Positions 9,831 through 18,347 of a stretch of DNA of 26,996 bases are shown piece after piece (the first letter of the stretch is position 1; the number at the start of each line of letters is the position of its first letter). A program made the translations under genes and the position numbers. Source of the DNA: an uncultured Collinsella sp. (lineage in GTDB: Bacteria; Actinomycetota; Coriobacteriia; Coriobacteriales; Coriobacteriaceae); NCBI GenBank assembly GCA_900759335.1, contig CAAEUX010000060.1:1-26996 (forward strand), in the 5' to 3' direction. A model generated the notes under the pieces. That model did no database searches and was not told the DNA's origin. It saw nothing but the letters and a program-made list of their open reading frames with translations.

Positions 9831-9874
9831 CTGGCGTTTTTGTTGCGGGGCCGGGCGTACGCTTGAGCCGGAGT
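9831..9874 (+). repeat. 44-bp direct repeat, copy 2
   Basis: This is the second copy of the segment at 8119-8162, with four substitutions. Unlike copy 1, it is not preceded by a complementary left arm, so it keeps the T run of a terminator but not the hairpin. Confidence 0.8.
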
Positions 9875-9918
9875 CCTCTCCATGCGCTACCATGACAGGC
9901 AACGAATTTGACGAACGA

Positions 9919-9946
9919 CCCGCCGAGCTTGCCTCGGCGGGCTTTT
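9919..9946 (+). terminator. Rho-independent terminator upstream of mfd
   Basis: A 9-bp perfect stem (cccgccgag at 9919-9927, ctcggcggg at 9933-9941) is followed by cTTTT. It ends only 25 bp before the mfd start codon. It either ends transcription from the ATP-grasp gene or attenuates mfd if the promoter lies further upstream. Confidence 0.8.
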
Positions 9947-9971
9947 GGCGTTGCAATGCCGGAGGAACAGC

Positions 9972-12900
9972 ATGCTCATTCACCGTATAGCCGCGCAGCT
10001 CTACACTGCCGAGGCGCTGCAGACCGTCGAGGCCGGACTCGATGCCGGCGAGGACGTGACGCTGGCCGTGTCGCAGTCGGGTCGCACGCTTATGGCCGCC
10101 GCCCAGTTTGCGCGTCGTCCGCGCCCCACGGTCTACATCGTGAGTGGCGAGGATGCGGCCGATCGCGCCGCACGCAGTCTGGCCGCCTATGTGGGCCTGG
10201 CGCACGTGTGCCGCTTTCCCGAGCGCAAGGACTATCCTTGGCGCGAGCAGGCGCCCGACGACGCCGTGGTGGCCCAGCGCTGCGAGGCGCTCGGGCGTAT
10301 CGTGCGCGGGGACAACTGCATCATGGTCGCCTCGGCCCGCGCACTGCTGCGCTGCGTGCCGCCGGTCGAGAGCCACTACTGGGAGTCCACTACTTTTGCG
10401 GTGGGCGAGGAGATTCCTTTTGACGAGGTGCCGCAGCGTCTGGTAGGCATGGGCTACACCAATGCCGGCGCCGCCGACGCGCCCGGCCTGTTCCGTGTGC
10501 ACGGCGACACCGTCGAGGTGTTTCCCGCGCAGGAAAAGGCGCCCGTACGCATCGAGTTTTTCGGCGACGAGATCGACCGCATACGCCGCATGGTGAGTTC
10601 TACGGGCCAGACCATCGGCAACGAGGACAGCATCGAGATCTTCCCCTGTCGCGAGCTCGCACTCACCGACGACGCCGTCCACAACATGCATGTGGCGCTC
10701 TACCGCGCCAACCAGGACGACAGCAAGTTGGCGGCGCTGCTCGAGATGGTGGATGCGCGCATCGTCACGCCTGAGCTCGACCGCTTTTTGCCGGTGATGT
10801 ACGGCCAGACCGTGAGCCCGCTGTCGCATGTGAGCGGCAAGGCGTTCGTGGTACTGTCCGAGCCGCGCTCGCTGTTCGACGATTGCCTGCGCGCCTACGA
10901 GGATATCGAGGCACGTGCCGGCGAGGCGGGAGTCGACCGTCTGGACGGCCTGTACGTGCGTGCCCAGCAACTCGACTTTGGTTCCCAGCAACGCCTGAAC
11001 TATGTGAGCCTCATCCGTGCCGGCGGTGCGGTGACGGCCGAGCTCAAGATTGAGCAGCCTGCCATCGCAGGCTCGGACAACCGTTTCATGACGCGCATCC
11101 AGGAGGTCGTGGGCAAGCGCTACGCCTGCGTGTTTGCCATCCCCGACCGCGGTGCGCGCGAGTCGATGGAGCTCACCTTTGGCGACGAGGGCATTACCTT
11201 TGAGGAATCGCTGACCGCGGCGCCCGAAAATGCCGGCGCCATCGGCGACCGCGTGCGCGTGGCAGCGGCGGATTCCGCCGACCGTGCCGCACGCCAGGAG
11301 GCCCATGCTTCCATTCGCGAGCGTAAGGCCGACGCGCTCAACGCCCGCTCGCTCGAGGCGGGCGCCGCGCAGGCTGCCGCCGGCGCCGCCGTGCCCACCA
11401 TCTCGCGCGGGCGCGTGACCTTTGTGGACGCCGCCCTGCCACAGGGCGTGGTGGTGCCCGATGCCAATTTGGCCGTGTTCTCGATCGCCGACCTCAACGC
11501 TCGCATGGATGCCAACCGCGCGCGTAGCCGCCGCAAGGTTGACATTACGCAGATTACCTTCCCGTTTAAGCCGGGCGACTACGTGGTGCACGCTACCCAC
11601 GGCATCGCGCTCTTTAGCGAGATCGCGCGCCAGGAAGTGGGCGGCAAGGAACGCGACTACTTTTTGCTGGAATACGCCGATGGCGACAAGCTCTACGTGC
11701 CGCTGGAGCAGGTTGACCGCATTACGCGCTACGTTGGTCCCGACGGCGATAAACCGCGCTTGACCAGGCTCAACACCGCCGACTGGACGCGGGCTACCAA
11801 CAAGGCGCGCAAGAATGCCAAAAAGCTGGCGTTTGACCTGGTCGACCTGTATACGCGCCGCTCGTCGATTGCCGGTATCGCCTGTCCGCCCGATACGCCC
11901 GAGCAGATCGAGATGGAGGAGAGTTTCCCCTACGACGAGACGCGTGACCAGCTGGAGGCTATTGCCGACATCAAGGCCGACATGGAGGCGCCCAAGCCCA
12001 TGGACCGCCTGCTGTGCGGCGACGTGGGCTTTGGCAAGACCGAGGTCGCCCTGCGCGCGGCCTTTAAGTGCGTGGACTCCGGCCGCCAGGTCATGGTGCT
12101 CTGCCCCACGACCATTCTGGCCCAACAGCACTACGAGACATTCTTTGAGCGCTTTGCCCCGTTTGGCCTGGAGGTCGAGGTGCTCAGCCGCTTCCGCACG
12201 CCGGCACAGCAAAAGCGCGCGCTCAAGGCGTTTGCCGAGGGCACGATTGATGTGCTCATCGGCACGCACCGTCTGCTTTCGGCCGATGTGAACCCCAAGA
12301 ACCTGGGCCTGGTGATCATCGACGAAGAGCAGCGCTTTGGCGTGCAGCACAAGGAGCAGCTCAAGAATCTGCGCGAGCAAATCGACGTGCTCACGCTCTC
12401 GGCAACGCCGATTCCGCGAACCATGCAGATGGCCACGAGCGGCGTGCGCGACATGAGCCTGATTACCACGCCGCCGACCGGGCGTCGTCCCGTGATCGTG
12501 CACGTGGGGGAGTACGACCCCGACGTGGTGAGTGCGGCGATTCGCCTGGAGGTGGGCCGCGGCGGTCAGGTGTATTACGTGTCCAACCGCGTCAAGACCA
12601 TCGACGATGCCGTGGCGCGCGTGCACGAGGCCGCGCCCGAGGCGCGCGTGGGCGTGGCGCACGGCAAGATGAGCCCGCGCGAGGTCGAGGACGTGATGAT
12701 CGAGTTCGCGACCAAAAAGATTGACGTGCTTATCGCCACGACCATCGTGGAGAGCGGTATCGACAACGCGACCGCCAACACGCTCATCATTGAGGACTCG
12801 CAGCGCCTGGGCCTGGCGCAGCTCTACCAGCTCAAGGGCCGCGTGGGCCGCTCGGCCACGCAGGCATACGCGTACTTTATGTTCCCGGGCGAGCTGCCGC

Positions 12901-13604
12901 TCACCGAGGAGGCCACGGCGCGCCTGACCGCGCTTTCTGAGTTCCAAGACCTGGGCAGCGGCATGCGCATCGCCATGCGCGACTTGGAGATCCGCGGCGC
13001 CGGCTCGCTCATGGGCGCCGAGCAGCACGGCAACCTGTCGAGCGTGGGCTTTGACCTGTTTACGCAGATGCTGGGCCAGGCCGTGGCCGAGGCGCGCGGC
13101 GATGACGATGCCGGCGTGGAGGCGGCGAGCGTGGGCATCAACCTGCCGGCCGACTACTTCTTGTCCGAGGAGTACATGCCGGCGGTGGACCAGCGCGTGC
13201 TCGTGTACCGCAAGCTCGCGGCGGCTGAGGACCTGGAGAGTATCGACGAGGTGCAGGAGGAGACCGAGGCTGCGCATGGCGAGCTGCCGTTGGCGGGGCT
13301 CAACCTGTTCAACCGCGCTCGCATTCGTATTCGCGGCGAGCGCTTGGGGCTCGAGAGCGTCACGCTCAGCGGTGGGCGTATCACGTTTTTGGGGGTCGAC
13401 GTGCCCAAGAAGGTGGCCTTTGAACTAAAGACCCGCTATGGCGCGGTGAACTTCCCCAAGAGCCGCAAGCTGTCGGTGCCCTACAAGGCGGGCGCCGGCG
13501 CGGGCAGCGGCCTGGGCCGCGGCCTCGACGCCAACGACGGCACCGGCCCCGTGGCCGCGGCACTCATGCTGCTGCAGCAGCTGGGCGCTAGTGATGACGA
13601 CTAA
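9972..13604 (+). CDS. mfd: Transcription-repair coupling factor Mfd
   Basis: A 1210-residue Mfd that removes stalled RNA polymerase from DNA lesions and recruits UvrA. The N-terminal part is the UvrB-like module. The RNA-polymerase-interacting domain starts near residue 532 (FKPGDYVVHATHGIA). The motor has Walker A GDVGFGKT near 683-690, a DEEQ box at 784-787, SATPIPRTMQ and GRVGRS. The C-terminal TRCF domain contains an intact RGAGSLMGAEQHGN block. A linker of about 60 residues before the polymerase-binding domain is unusually rich in Ala, Arg and Glu, which helps explain the length. The ATG at 9972 follows GGAGGA at 9961-9966. A very long reading frame on the opposite strand (9180-13277) is a shadow. 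Confidence 0.97.
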   Translation: MLIHRIAAQLYTAEALQTVEAGLDAGEDVTLAVSQSGRTLMAAAQFARRPRPTVYIVSGEDAADRAARSLAAYVGLAHVCRFPERKDYPWREQAPDDAVVAQRCEALGRIVRGDNCIMVASARALLRCVPPVESHYWESTTFAVGEEIPFDEVPQRLVGMGYTNAGAADAPGLFRVHGDTVEVFPAQEKAPVRIEFFGDEIDRIRRMVSSTGQTIGNEDSIEIFPCRELALTDDAVHNMHVALYRANQDDSKLAALLEMVDARIVTPELDRFLPVMYGQTVSPLSHVSGKAFVVLSEPRSLFDDCLRAYEDIEARAGEAGVDRLDGLYVRAQQLDFGSQQRLNYVSLIRAGGAVTAELKIEQPAIAGSDNRFMTRIQEVVGKRYACVFAIPDRGARESMELTFGDEGITFEESLTAAPENAGAIGDRVRVAAADSADRAARQEAHASIRERKADALNARSLEAGAAQAAAGAAVPTISRGRVTFVDAALPQGVVVPDANLAVFSIADLNARMDANRARSRRKVDITQITFPFKPGDYVVHATHGIALFSEIARQEVGGKERDYFLLEYADGDKLYVPLEQVDRITRYVGPDGDKPRLTRLNTADWTRATNKARKNAKKLAFDLVDLYTRRSSIAGIACPPDTPEQIEMEESFPYDETRDQLEAIADIKADMEAPKPMDRLLCGDVGFGKTEVALRAAFKCVDSGRQVMVLCPTTILAQQHYETFFERFAPFGLEVEVLSRFRTPAQQKRALKAFAEGTIDVLIGTHRLLSADVNPKNLGLVIIDEEQRFGVQHKEQLKNLREQIDVLTLSATPIPRTMQMATSGVRDMSLITTPPTGRRPVIVHVGEYDPDVVSAAIRLEVGRGGQVYYVSNRVKTIDDAVARVHEAAPEARVGVAHGKMSPREVEDVMIEFATKKIDVLIATTIVESGIDNATANTLIIEDSQRLGLAQLYQLKGRVGRSATQAYAYFMFPGELPLTEEATARLTALSEFQDLGSGMRIAMRDLEIRGAGSLMGAEQHGNLSSVGFDLFTQMLGQAVAEARGDDDAGVEAASVGINLPADYFLSEEYMPAVDQRVLVYRKLAAAEDLESIDEVQEETEAAHGELPLAGLNLFNRARIRIRGERLGLESVTLSGGRITFLGVDVPKKVAFELKTRYGAVNFPKSRKLSVPYKAGAGAGSGLGRGLDANDGTGPVAAALMLLQQLGASDDD

Positions 13605-13615
13605 CAAGTAGGGGG

Positions 13616-13649
13616 CGTTGCGGGACGAAGTCATCTTTGTCCCGCAACG
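13616..13649 (+). terminator. Strong hairpin after mfd, no T-tract
   Basis: A 15-bp stem with one G-T pair (13616-13630 with 13635-13649) has a tcat loop. It starts 11 bp after the mfd stop. It lacks a T run, so it may stabilise the 3' end or slow polymerase rather than terminate. Confidence 0.5.
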
Positions 13650-13684
13650 TTGCAGGTTGATTCCAGCCCCATCGAAAGGAAAGC

Positions 13685-14548
13685 ATGTTCGGGTACATCT
13701 ACAAGAAAGACGCCGCTGCTATCGCGGTTATCCTTGCCCTCTGCCTGGGCGTGGGCAGTTTCTTCGATTATCAGATCTCGAGCGCGCTGTTCAACATCGG
13801 CAGCATGTACGGCCGCTTTATCGAGGCGGCCGGCGAGCTACCGTTCGAGCTGACGGCGAGCATCGCGGGCGTTATGCTCGTGCGCTCGGCGCGCCCCGAT
13901 TCCAAGGCGAGCAAGTGGCTCGCCGTGCTCGGCGTCCTGATCAACGTGGGCCTGGTCGGCTACGAGATTATCGGATCGCTGCGCGTCGGCGGCAAGCTTA
14001 TTGCGTTTCAGCTGGTTCTGACGTTTGTGCTGGTCATCGCCGCCAACCTTATCGTCTATCGCCTCACGCGCACGACCAAGCCCGACGAGCTCACACGCTG
14101 GGCGTTGATGGTGCTGGCCGTGTGGGCCGCTCAGGCCATCATCCTCAACGTCATTGTTAAGCCGCTGTGGTCGCGCCCGCGCATGCGCGTGATCGAGGTC
14201 ACGCCGGGGCTCAATTTTCAGCCGTGGTGGGTGATCGGCAATCCCGACAAGTGGACCTATATCGCCGCCGGCGTGATCAAGGACGGGTTCAAGTCGTTTG
14301 CGAGCGGACACACGGCGCATGCGGCGATCGGCCTTATGCTTGCCGGGCTTCCCGCGGCAGCCTTTACGGAAAAGCCTTCGCGTCGTCGCATGGTCTTTTG
14401 GACGGCGGCTGTGGTCGCGGCGCTCGTCGCCTTTGGCCGTATCGTGATCGGGGCGCACTTTTTGAGTGACGTGAGCTGCGGCTTTGCCCTGGTGCTGGCA
14501 CTTGAGTGCCTTGCCGCGCGCATTGCCTATCCCAACGGCGTACAATAG
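13685..14548 (+). CDS. PAP2-family membrane phosphatase
   Basis: A 287-residue multi-pass protein with about six hydrophobic segments and a PAP2 (phosphatidic acid phosphatase type 2) active site. Motif 1 starts at Lys159 (KPLWSRPRM; the usual final Pro is Met here). Motif 2 is FASGHTAHA with His209. Motif 3 is GRIVIGAHFLSD with Arg252, His258 and Asp262. The enzyme should dephosphorylate a lipid phosphate or isoprenyl diphosphate at the outer membrane face. The ATG at 13685 follows GAAAGGA. The next gene starts 45 bp after the stop, so the two may be co-transcribed. The exact substrate is unknown. Confidence 0.88.
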   Translation: MFGYIYKKDAAAIAVILALCLGVGSFFDYQISSALFNIGSMYGRFIEAAGELPFELTASIAGVMLVRSARPDSKASKWLAVLGVLINVGLVGYEIIGSLRVGGKLIAFQLVLTFVLVIAANLIVYRLTRTTKPDELTRWALMVLAVWAAQAIILNVIVKPLWSRPRMRVIEVTPGLNFQPWWVIGNPDKWTYIAAGVIKDGFKSFASGHTAHAAIGLMLAGLPAAAFTEKPSRRRMVFWTAAVVAALVAFGRIVIGAHFLSDVSCGFALVLALECLAARIAYPNGVQ

Positions 14549-14593
14549 CCCCGTTTGAATCATCTGGCCGATACCCGGTAAGAGAGGATTGCC

Positions 14594-15619
14594 ATGCTCG
14601 CGTTTAACAACGACTATTCCCACGGCGCACATCCGGCAGTGCTGCAGGCGCTCGTCGACACCAATATGGAGCCGCAGCCCGGCTACGGTACCGATGCGCA
14701 CACCGAGCGTGCCAAGCAGCTTATCCGCGAGGTCTGTCAGGCTCCCGATGCCGACGTGTTTTTTCTGGTGGGCGGCACGCAGGCCAACGCGACGGTGATC
14801 GACATGCTGCTCGCGCCGTACGAGGGCGTCGTTGCTGCCGAGACTGGCCACGTCGCCTGCCACGAGGCGGGTGCCATCGAGTTTGGCGGCCACAAGGTGC
14901 TCACCATCCCCGGCTACGAGGGCAAGATGCACGCCGAGGACCTCGAGAACTATATCCAGGTGTTCTACGAAAACGAGAGCTACGAGCACACGGTGTTCCC
15001 GGGTGCCGTGTACGTGAGTCTATCGACCGAGTATGGCACGCTGTACTCTAAGGCCGAGCTCGCGGCGATTCACGCGGTGTGCCAGGCGCGCCAGATTCCG
15101 CTGTTTGTGGATGGCGCCCGCCTGGCCTATGCGCTGGCGGCCGATGAGTGTGACATTACCCTGCCCGAGCTGGCGCAGCTGTGCGACGTGTTCTACATCG
15201 GCGGCACCAAGTGCGGCGCTCTGTGCGGTGAGGCCGTGGTGTTTTGCGGCATGCACGCTCCGGCGCATCCCATTCCGCGCATTAAGCAGCACGGTGCGTT
15301 GCTGGCCAAGGGCCGCCTGACGGGTGTGCAGTTTGAGGCACTCTTTACCGACGGCCTGTATTTTGAGATTGGGCGCCAGGCGATTGAGACCGCTCAGACG
15401 CTGCGTCGCGTGCTGCACGAGCGCGGTTACCAGTTCTTCTTGGAGACGCCGACCAACCAGCAGTTCGTGATTCTGCCCAACGAGGATATGGCCCGCATTC
15501 GCGAGCATGCGGCGATCGAGTACTGGGAAAAGTACGACGATACCCACACGGTGGTGCGCTTTTGTACCAGCTGGGCCACGACGCAGGAGGATATCGACGC
15601 GTTGGCGGCTGTCCTGTAG
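14594..15619 (+). CDS. Threonine aldolase-like PLP enzyme (beta-eliminating lyase family)
   Basis: A 341-residue fold-type I PLP enzyme that resembles low-specificity threonine aldolases, which cleave beta-hydroxy amino acids to glycine plus an aldehyde. Support includes the N-terminal FNNDYSHGAHPAVL, GGTQAN (cofactor phosphate binding), FVDGARLAYAL with Asp173 and Arg176, and the Schiff-base Lys206 in YIGGTKCGALCG. The length is usual for the family. The start at 14594 follows an AGAGAGG ribosome site. A strong terminator follows at 15638-15680. Other members of this family act as aminotransferase-like lyases, so substrate specificity is open. Confidence 0.85.
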   Translation: MLAFNNDYSHGAHPAVLQALVDTNMEPQPGYGTDAHTERAKQLIREVCQAPDADVFFLVGGTQANATVIDMLLAPYEGVVAAETGHVACHEAGAIEFGGHKVLTIPGYEGKMHAEDLENYIQVFYENESYEHTVFPGAVYVSLSTEYGTLYSKAELAAIHAVCQARQIPLFVDGARLAYALAADECDITLPELAQLCDVFYIGGTKCGALCGEAVVFCGMHAPAHPIPRIKQHGALLAKGRLTGVQFEALFTDGLYFEIGRQAIETAQTLRRVLHERGYQFFLETPTNQQFVILPNEDMARIREHAAIEYWEKYDDTHTVVRFCTSWATTQEDIDALAAVL

Positions 15620-15637
15620 CCTGATGTAATGACGAGG

Positions 15638-15680
15638 GGCCGCCTTGCGCTGGGTTTGGCGCAAGGCGGCCTTTGCTTTT
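15638..15680 (+). terminator. Rho-independent terminator after the threonine aldolase-like gene
   Basis: A 13-bp perfect stem (15638-15650 with 15659-15671) is followed by TTTgcTTTT. It ends close to the ribosome site of the next gene, which therefore needs a promoter inside or upstream of the hairpin, or readthrough. Confidence 0.85.
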
Positions 15681-15696
15681 GGGGGAGAAGGGTTGT

Positions 15697-16287
15697 ATGA
15701 CCGAGATGTCCGAGCCGACGATTCGCCTGGCGACGCCCGATGATGCGTCGGCGTTGCTTGCCATCTATGAGCCGTATGTGCGCCAGACAGCGATTACCTG
15801 CGAATACGAGGTACCGAGCGTTGAGGAGTTCGCCGGGCGCATTGAGCGTACGCTCAAGCGCTATCCGTATTTGGTGATGGAGTTGGACGGGCGTCCGGTA
15901 GGCTATGCCTATGTGAGTCCGCTTAACAGCCGCGAGGCATACGACTGGTCGGTCGAGACATCGATCTACCTGGCGCGCGATGTACGCCACGGCGGGCTGG
16001 GCCGCAAGCTGCACGATGCGCTCAAGCAATGCCTGGTCGCGATGGGCATCACCAACATGTGCGCCCTCATCGCCGTGCCGCACGATAAGGACGACGAGTA
16101 CCTGACGCACAACAGCCAGGATTTCCATGCCCATATGGGATATCGCCTGGTGGGCGCCTTCGACCGCTGCGCCCAAAAGTTCGGCCGCTGGTACGACATG
16201 TGCTGGATGGAGCTGGTCCTAGCCGAGCGCACGCCCAACCAACCCAAACCAACCTGGTTCCCCGACCTCCCCAAACCCACCATTTAG
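15697..16287 (+). CDS. GNAT acetyltransferase (phosphinothricin acetyltransferase-like)
   Basis: A 196-residue N-acetyltransferase. The N-terminal IRLATPDDASALLAIYEPYV, the ITCEYEVPSVEEF segment and the acetyl-CoA loop R97-H-G-G-L-G102 match the Pat/YwnH-type GNAT subgroup. That subgroup acetylates small amines such as phosphinothricin or methionine sulfoximine. The C-terminal GYRLVGAFDRCAQKFGRWYDM completes the fold. The natural substrate is unknown. ATG 15697 follows a GGAGAAGGG ribosome site. The stop codon lies inside a dispersed repeat (16287-16310) and only 21 bp from the convergent GntR gene. Confidence 0.85.
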   Translation: MTEMSEPTIRLATPDDASALLAIYEPYVRQTAITCEYEVPSVEEFAGRIERTLKRYPYLVMELDGRPVGYAYVSPLNSREAYDWSVETSIYLARDVRHGGLGRKLHDALKQCLVAMGITNMCALIAVPHDKDDEYLTHNSQDFHAHMGYRLVGAFDRCAQKFGRWYDMCWMELVLAERTPNQPKPTWFPDLPKPTI

Positions 16288-16310
16288 GGACAGGTTTATT
16301 TTGGCAGGTT
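16287..16310 (-). repeat. Dispersed intergenic repeat, partial copy
   Basis: Read on the - strand, this segment (cctgccaaaataaacctgtccc) matches the core of the element at 23741-23784, with cctgcc in place of cctacc. It fills the junction between two convergent genes and overlaps the last base of the GNAT stop and the start of the GntR stop. Confidence 0.6.
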
Positions 16311-17031
16311 AGCCGATGGGCTCGGTGTATTTGGCGCGGTCGGTGCGCTGGATGCGCTTGGAGACGTGGAGCGGGCGGCCGTCGGTGTCGTAGACGTAGT
16401 CGGTGATCAGGATCAGCGCCTGCCCGCGCTCAACGTTGAGCAAAAACGCTTCGTTTTGCGAGGCGTAGCACACCTCAAAGGTCTTATGCCCCTGTGCCGG
16501 CGCGCGATGGAACTCCTGTCGTAGCGTGGCGTAGAGTGAACCGTTGATATCGCGATCGATGAGTGCCCCAAAGCTCGGTGGTAGATAGGTGGTCTCCAGG
16601 CACAGCGGCGCATCGTCCAGATAACGCAGGCGGACAAGTTTGACGAGCTTGCTGCCTACGGCGGCATCAAAGAACTTAGCTATGCTGCCGGCCGCCTTGG
16701 CAAAGCCCGAGTCCACGGTGCGCGTGGTGGGCTTCATGCCCTGGCCTTCGACCTGCTTGGTATAGCTCGAAAACACCAGGTTGTTCTCGTGGAGCGCGGG
16801 CGTGTCGGCCACAAAGGCGCCACGCCCGCGCTCGGTGCGCACCAGGCCCTCATCAACGAGCACCTTAAGGGCGTGGCGCACGGTGCTGCGCGACAGACCC
16901 GATTCGTCCATGAGTTCCATCTCGGACGGCAGCTTGTCTCCGCGTGCGTAGATGCCGGCGGCGATGCGGTCGCGAAGCGTACCCGCCAAGCGTTCGTATT
17001 GGCTCAGTTTCTTTTTAGATGAGACGCTCAT
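16309..17031 (-). CDS. GntR/HutC-family transcriptional regulator
   Basis: A 240-residue regulator. Residues about 11-80 form the GntR winged helix (KLPSEMELMDESGLSRSTVR, then LVDEGLVRTERGRGAF). Residues about 95-235 are a UTRA effector domain of the HutC subfamily, which usually senses sugar phosphates or amino-acid derivatives. It is transcribed away from the first SIS enzyme gene, and a 205-bp AT-rich shared region contains repeated candidate operators at 17048-17198. It is therefore the likely local regulator of the SIS gene and of itself. It is the only gene on the - strand. A plausible ligand is a phosphorylated Amadori compound, but this is inference. Confidence 0.9.
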   Translation of the reverse strand: MSVSSKKKLSQYERLAGTLRDRIAAGIYARGDKLPSEMELMDESGLSRSTVRHALKVLVDEGLVRTERGRGAFVADTPALHENNLVFSSYTKQVEGQGMKPTTRTVDSGFAKAAGSIAKFFDAAVGSKLVKLVRLRYLDDAPLCLETTYLPPSFGALIDRDINGSLYATLRQEFHRAPAQGHKTFEVCYASQNEAFLLNVERGQALILITDYVYDTDGRPLHVSKRIQRTDRAKYTEPIG

Positions 17032-17047
17032 ATTGCCAACCTATATC

Positions 17048-17198
17048 TAACTTGTATGCTTAACTAAGCAAGCATGTATTCAACACAACAATAAAACCGC
17101 TGGTATCGAGCTGCCGAAAACCTTGCCAGCAAAATTTCTAAGATAAATATAGCATACAACTAGTCGACATAACCAAAACATGTATGTAACTTGTATGC
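17048..17198. promoter_or_regulatory. Divergent promoter region with repeated candidate GntR operators
   Basis: The 12-mer taacttgtatgc occurs exactly at 17048-17059 and 17187-17198. An inverted relative, gcatacaac, lies at 17152-17160. Related tgtat cores occur at 17076-17080 and 17181-17185. The element at 17187 follows catgtatg by 11 bp, about one helical turn. The region is strikingly AT-rich for this genome. A possible + strand promoter is TTGCCA at 17123 with AATATA at 17146. Repeats that bracket a divergent GntR promoter are typical of autoregulated HutC-type control. Confidence 0.6.
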
Positions 17199-17236
17199 CA
17201 TCGAGAGCATCAAACGAGAAGAAAGGCTGATGCACG

Positions 17237-18229
17237 ATGACTACTCAGGAACAGGTTAAGGATGTCGTCTCCCAGGTTTTGGCTGACAAGGCAGACAAGG
17301 GCGGCATCAAGCGCGTCGTGTGGATTGGCGCTGGCGGATCCAACGGCGGCAACTATCCTGCCCAGTACTTTATGGAGCACGAGGCCACGCAGGTCGTGAG
17401 CTCCAGCTACACCAGCAACGAGTTCGTGCACGCCACCCCGGCCTACGTCAACGAGAACACCCTGGCCGTCGTCGTGTCCATGCGCGGCACCAAGGAGACC
17501 ATCGTTGCCGCCCAGGTCGCCAAGGACCACGGCGCCAGCACCATCGCCATCTATGTTGACGAGTCCGGCCTCACCGAGGCCTGCGACTACAAGATCCAGT
17601 ACGACAGCCTGGCCGTCGACGAGTCCTGCATGGGCCGCACCAACTCCGCCGTCGTGACCATGATCGCCATGGAGCTCACACAGCAGACCGAGGGCTATGC
17701 CGAGTACGAGACCGCTATGGCCGCGTTCGACTTGGTCGACCCCATCTATCGCAAGGCCGTCGAGTACACCCGTCCGCTCGCTGCCAAGTGGGCCGAGCAG
17801 AACGCCGACAAGCCCTGCATTAATGTCATGGCTCAAGGTCCGCTCTTTGGTGCCGCCTACGTCTTTAGCATCTGCAACGTGCAGGAGATGCTGCAGATTG
17901 ACTCCTGCACCATCAACACCTGTGACTTCTTCCATGGTCCCTTCGAGATCCTGGACAAGCGCACCTCGCTGTTCCAGCTCATCAGCGTCGGCCGCAGCCG
18001 CTGCAACGACGAGCGCGGCATCCGCTTCGTCAACCAGTACGGTGGCGAGCGCGTCTATCAGCTCGATGCCAAGGAGCTCGGCCTCAACGACATCAAGGAC
18101 AGCGTGAGCGAATACTTCAACCACCTGATCTTTGCCCCGATCCTCAACAACGTGTATATGCGCGCGCTTTCCGCCGTCACCCACAAGGACTATATGACGC
18201 GCCGTTACATGTGGAAGCTCGACTACTAG
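17237..18229 (+). CDS. SIS-domain sugar-phosphate enzyme 1 (FrlB/GfrF/GfrE-like deglycase)
   Basis: A 330-residue protein with two SIS (phosphosugar isomerase) domains, similar in layout to the isomerase half of GlmS and to the deglycases FrlB, GfrE, GfrF and FraB. It has WIGAGGSNGGNYPAQYF in the first domain and SMRGTKET as the phosphate loop. Glu217 and His233 lie 16 residues apart with HGPFE following, and the protein ends in RRYMWKLDY. In deglycases a Glu/His pair with this spacing is catalytic, releasing an amino acid and glucose-6-phosphate from a 6-phosphorylated Amadori product. No glutaminase domain is present, so it is not GlmS. The gene opens the locus, opposite the GntR gene. Which glycated substrate it uses is not known. 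Confidence 0.8.
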   Translation: MTTQEQVKDVVSQVLADKADKGGIKRVVWIGAGGSNGGNYPAQYFMEHEATQVVSSSYTSNEFVHATPAYVNENTLAVVVSMRGTKETIVAAQVAKDHGASTIAIYVDESGLTEACDYKIQYDSLAVDESCMGRTNSAVVTMIAMELTQQTEGYAEYETAMAAFDLVDPIYRKAVEYTRPLAAKWAEQNADKPCINVMAQGPLFGAAYVFSICNVQEMLQIDSCTINTCDFFHGPFEILDKRTSLFQLISVGRSRCNDERGIRFVNQYGGERVYQLDAKELGLNDIKDSVSEYFNHLIFAPILNNVYMRALSAVTHKDYMTRRYMWKLDY

Positions 18230-18264
18230 GGGATAGAGCGGCCTAACAGCTCGATGTCCTCATA

Positions 18265-18331
18265 AGTTGCGGTGGAATAGTTCCTGTTTGGGGGTCTGAA
18301 GCCTCTATTCAGGAACTATTTCACCGCAACT
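18265..18331. repeat. 22-bp near-perfect inverted repeat
   Basis: Positions 18265-18286 pair with 18310-18331 over 22 bp with a single G-T pair, leaving a 23-nt loop. It lacks a T-tract and is the first of several structured elements in the 358-bp gap between the SIS enzyme and the DMT permease. Confidence 0.75.
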
Positions 18332-18347
18332 GAATTCATGGCGGCAC

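Noticed and set aside
9180..13277. A 1365-codon open frame on the - strand across mfd
   Set aside because: It is antisense to a complete Mfd with intact motifs. Its His/Arg/Ala-rich translation is typical of shadow frames in GC-rich genes.
17237..18229. Identification as GlmS (glucosamine-6-phosphate synthase)
   Set aside because: The glutaminase domain with its N-terminal catalytic Cys is absent, and the protein is only 330 residues long.
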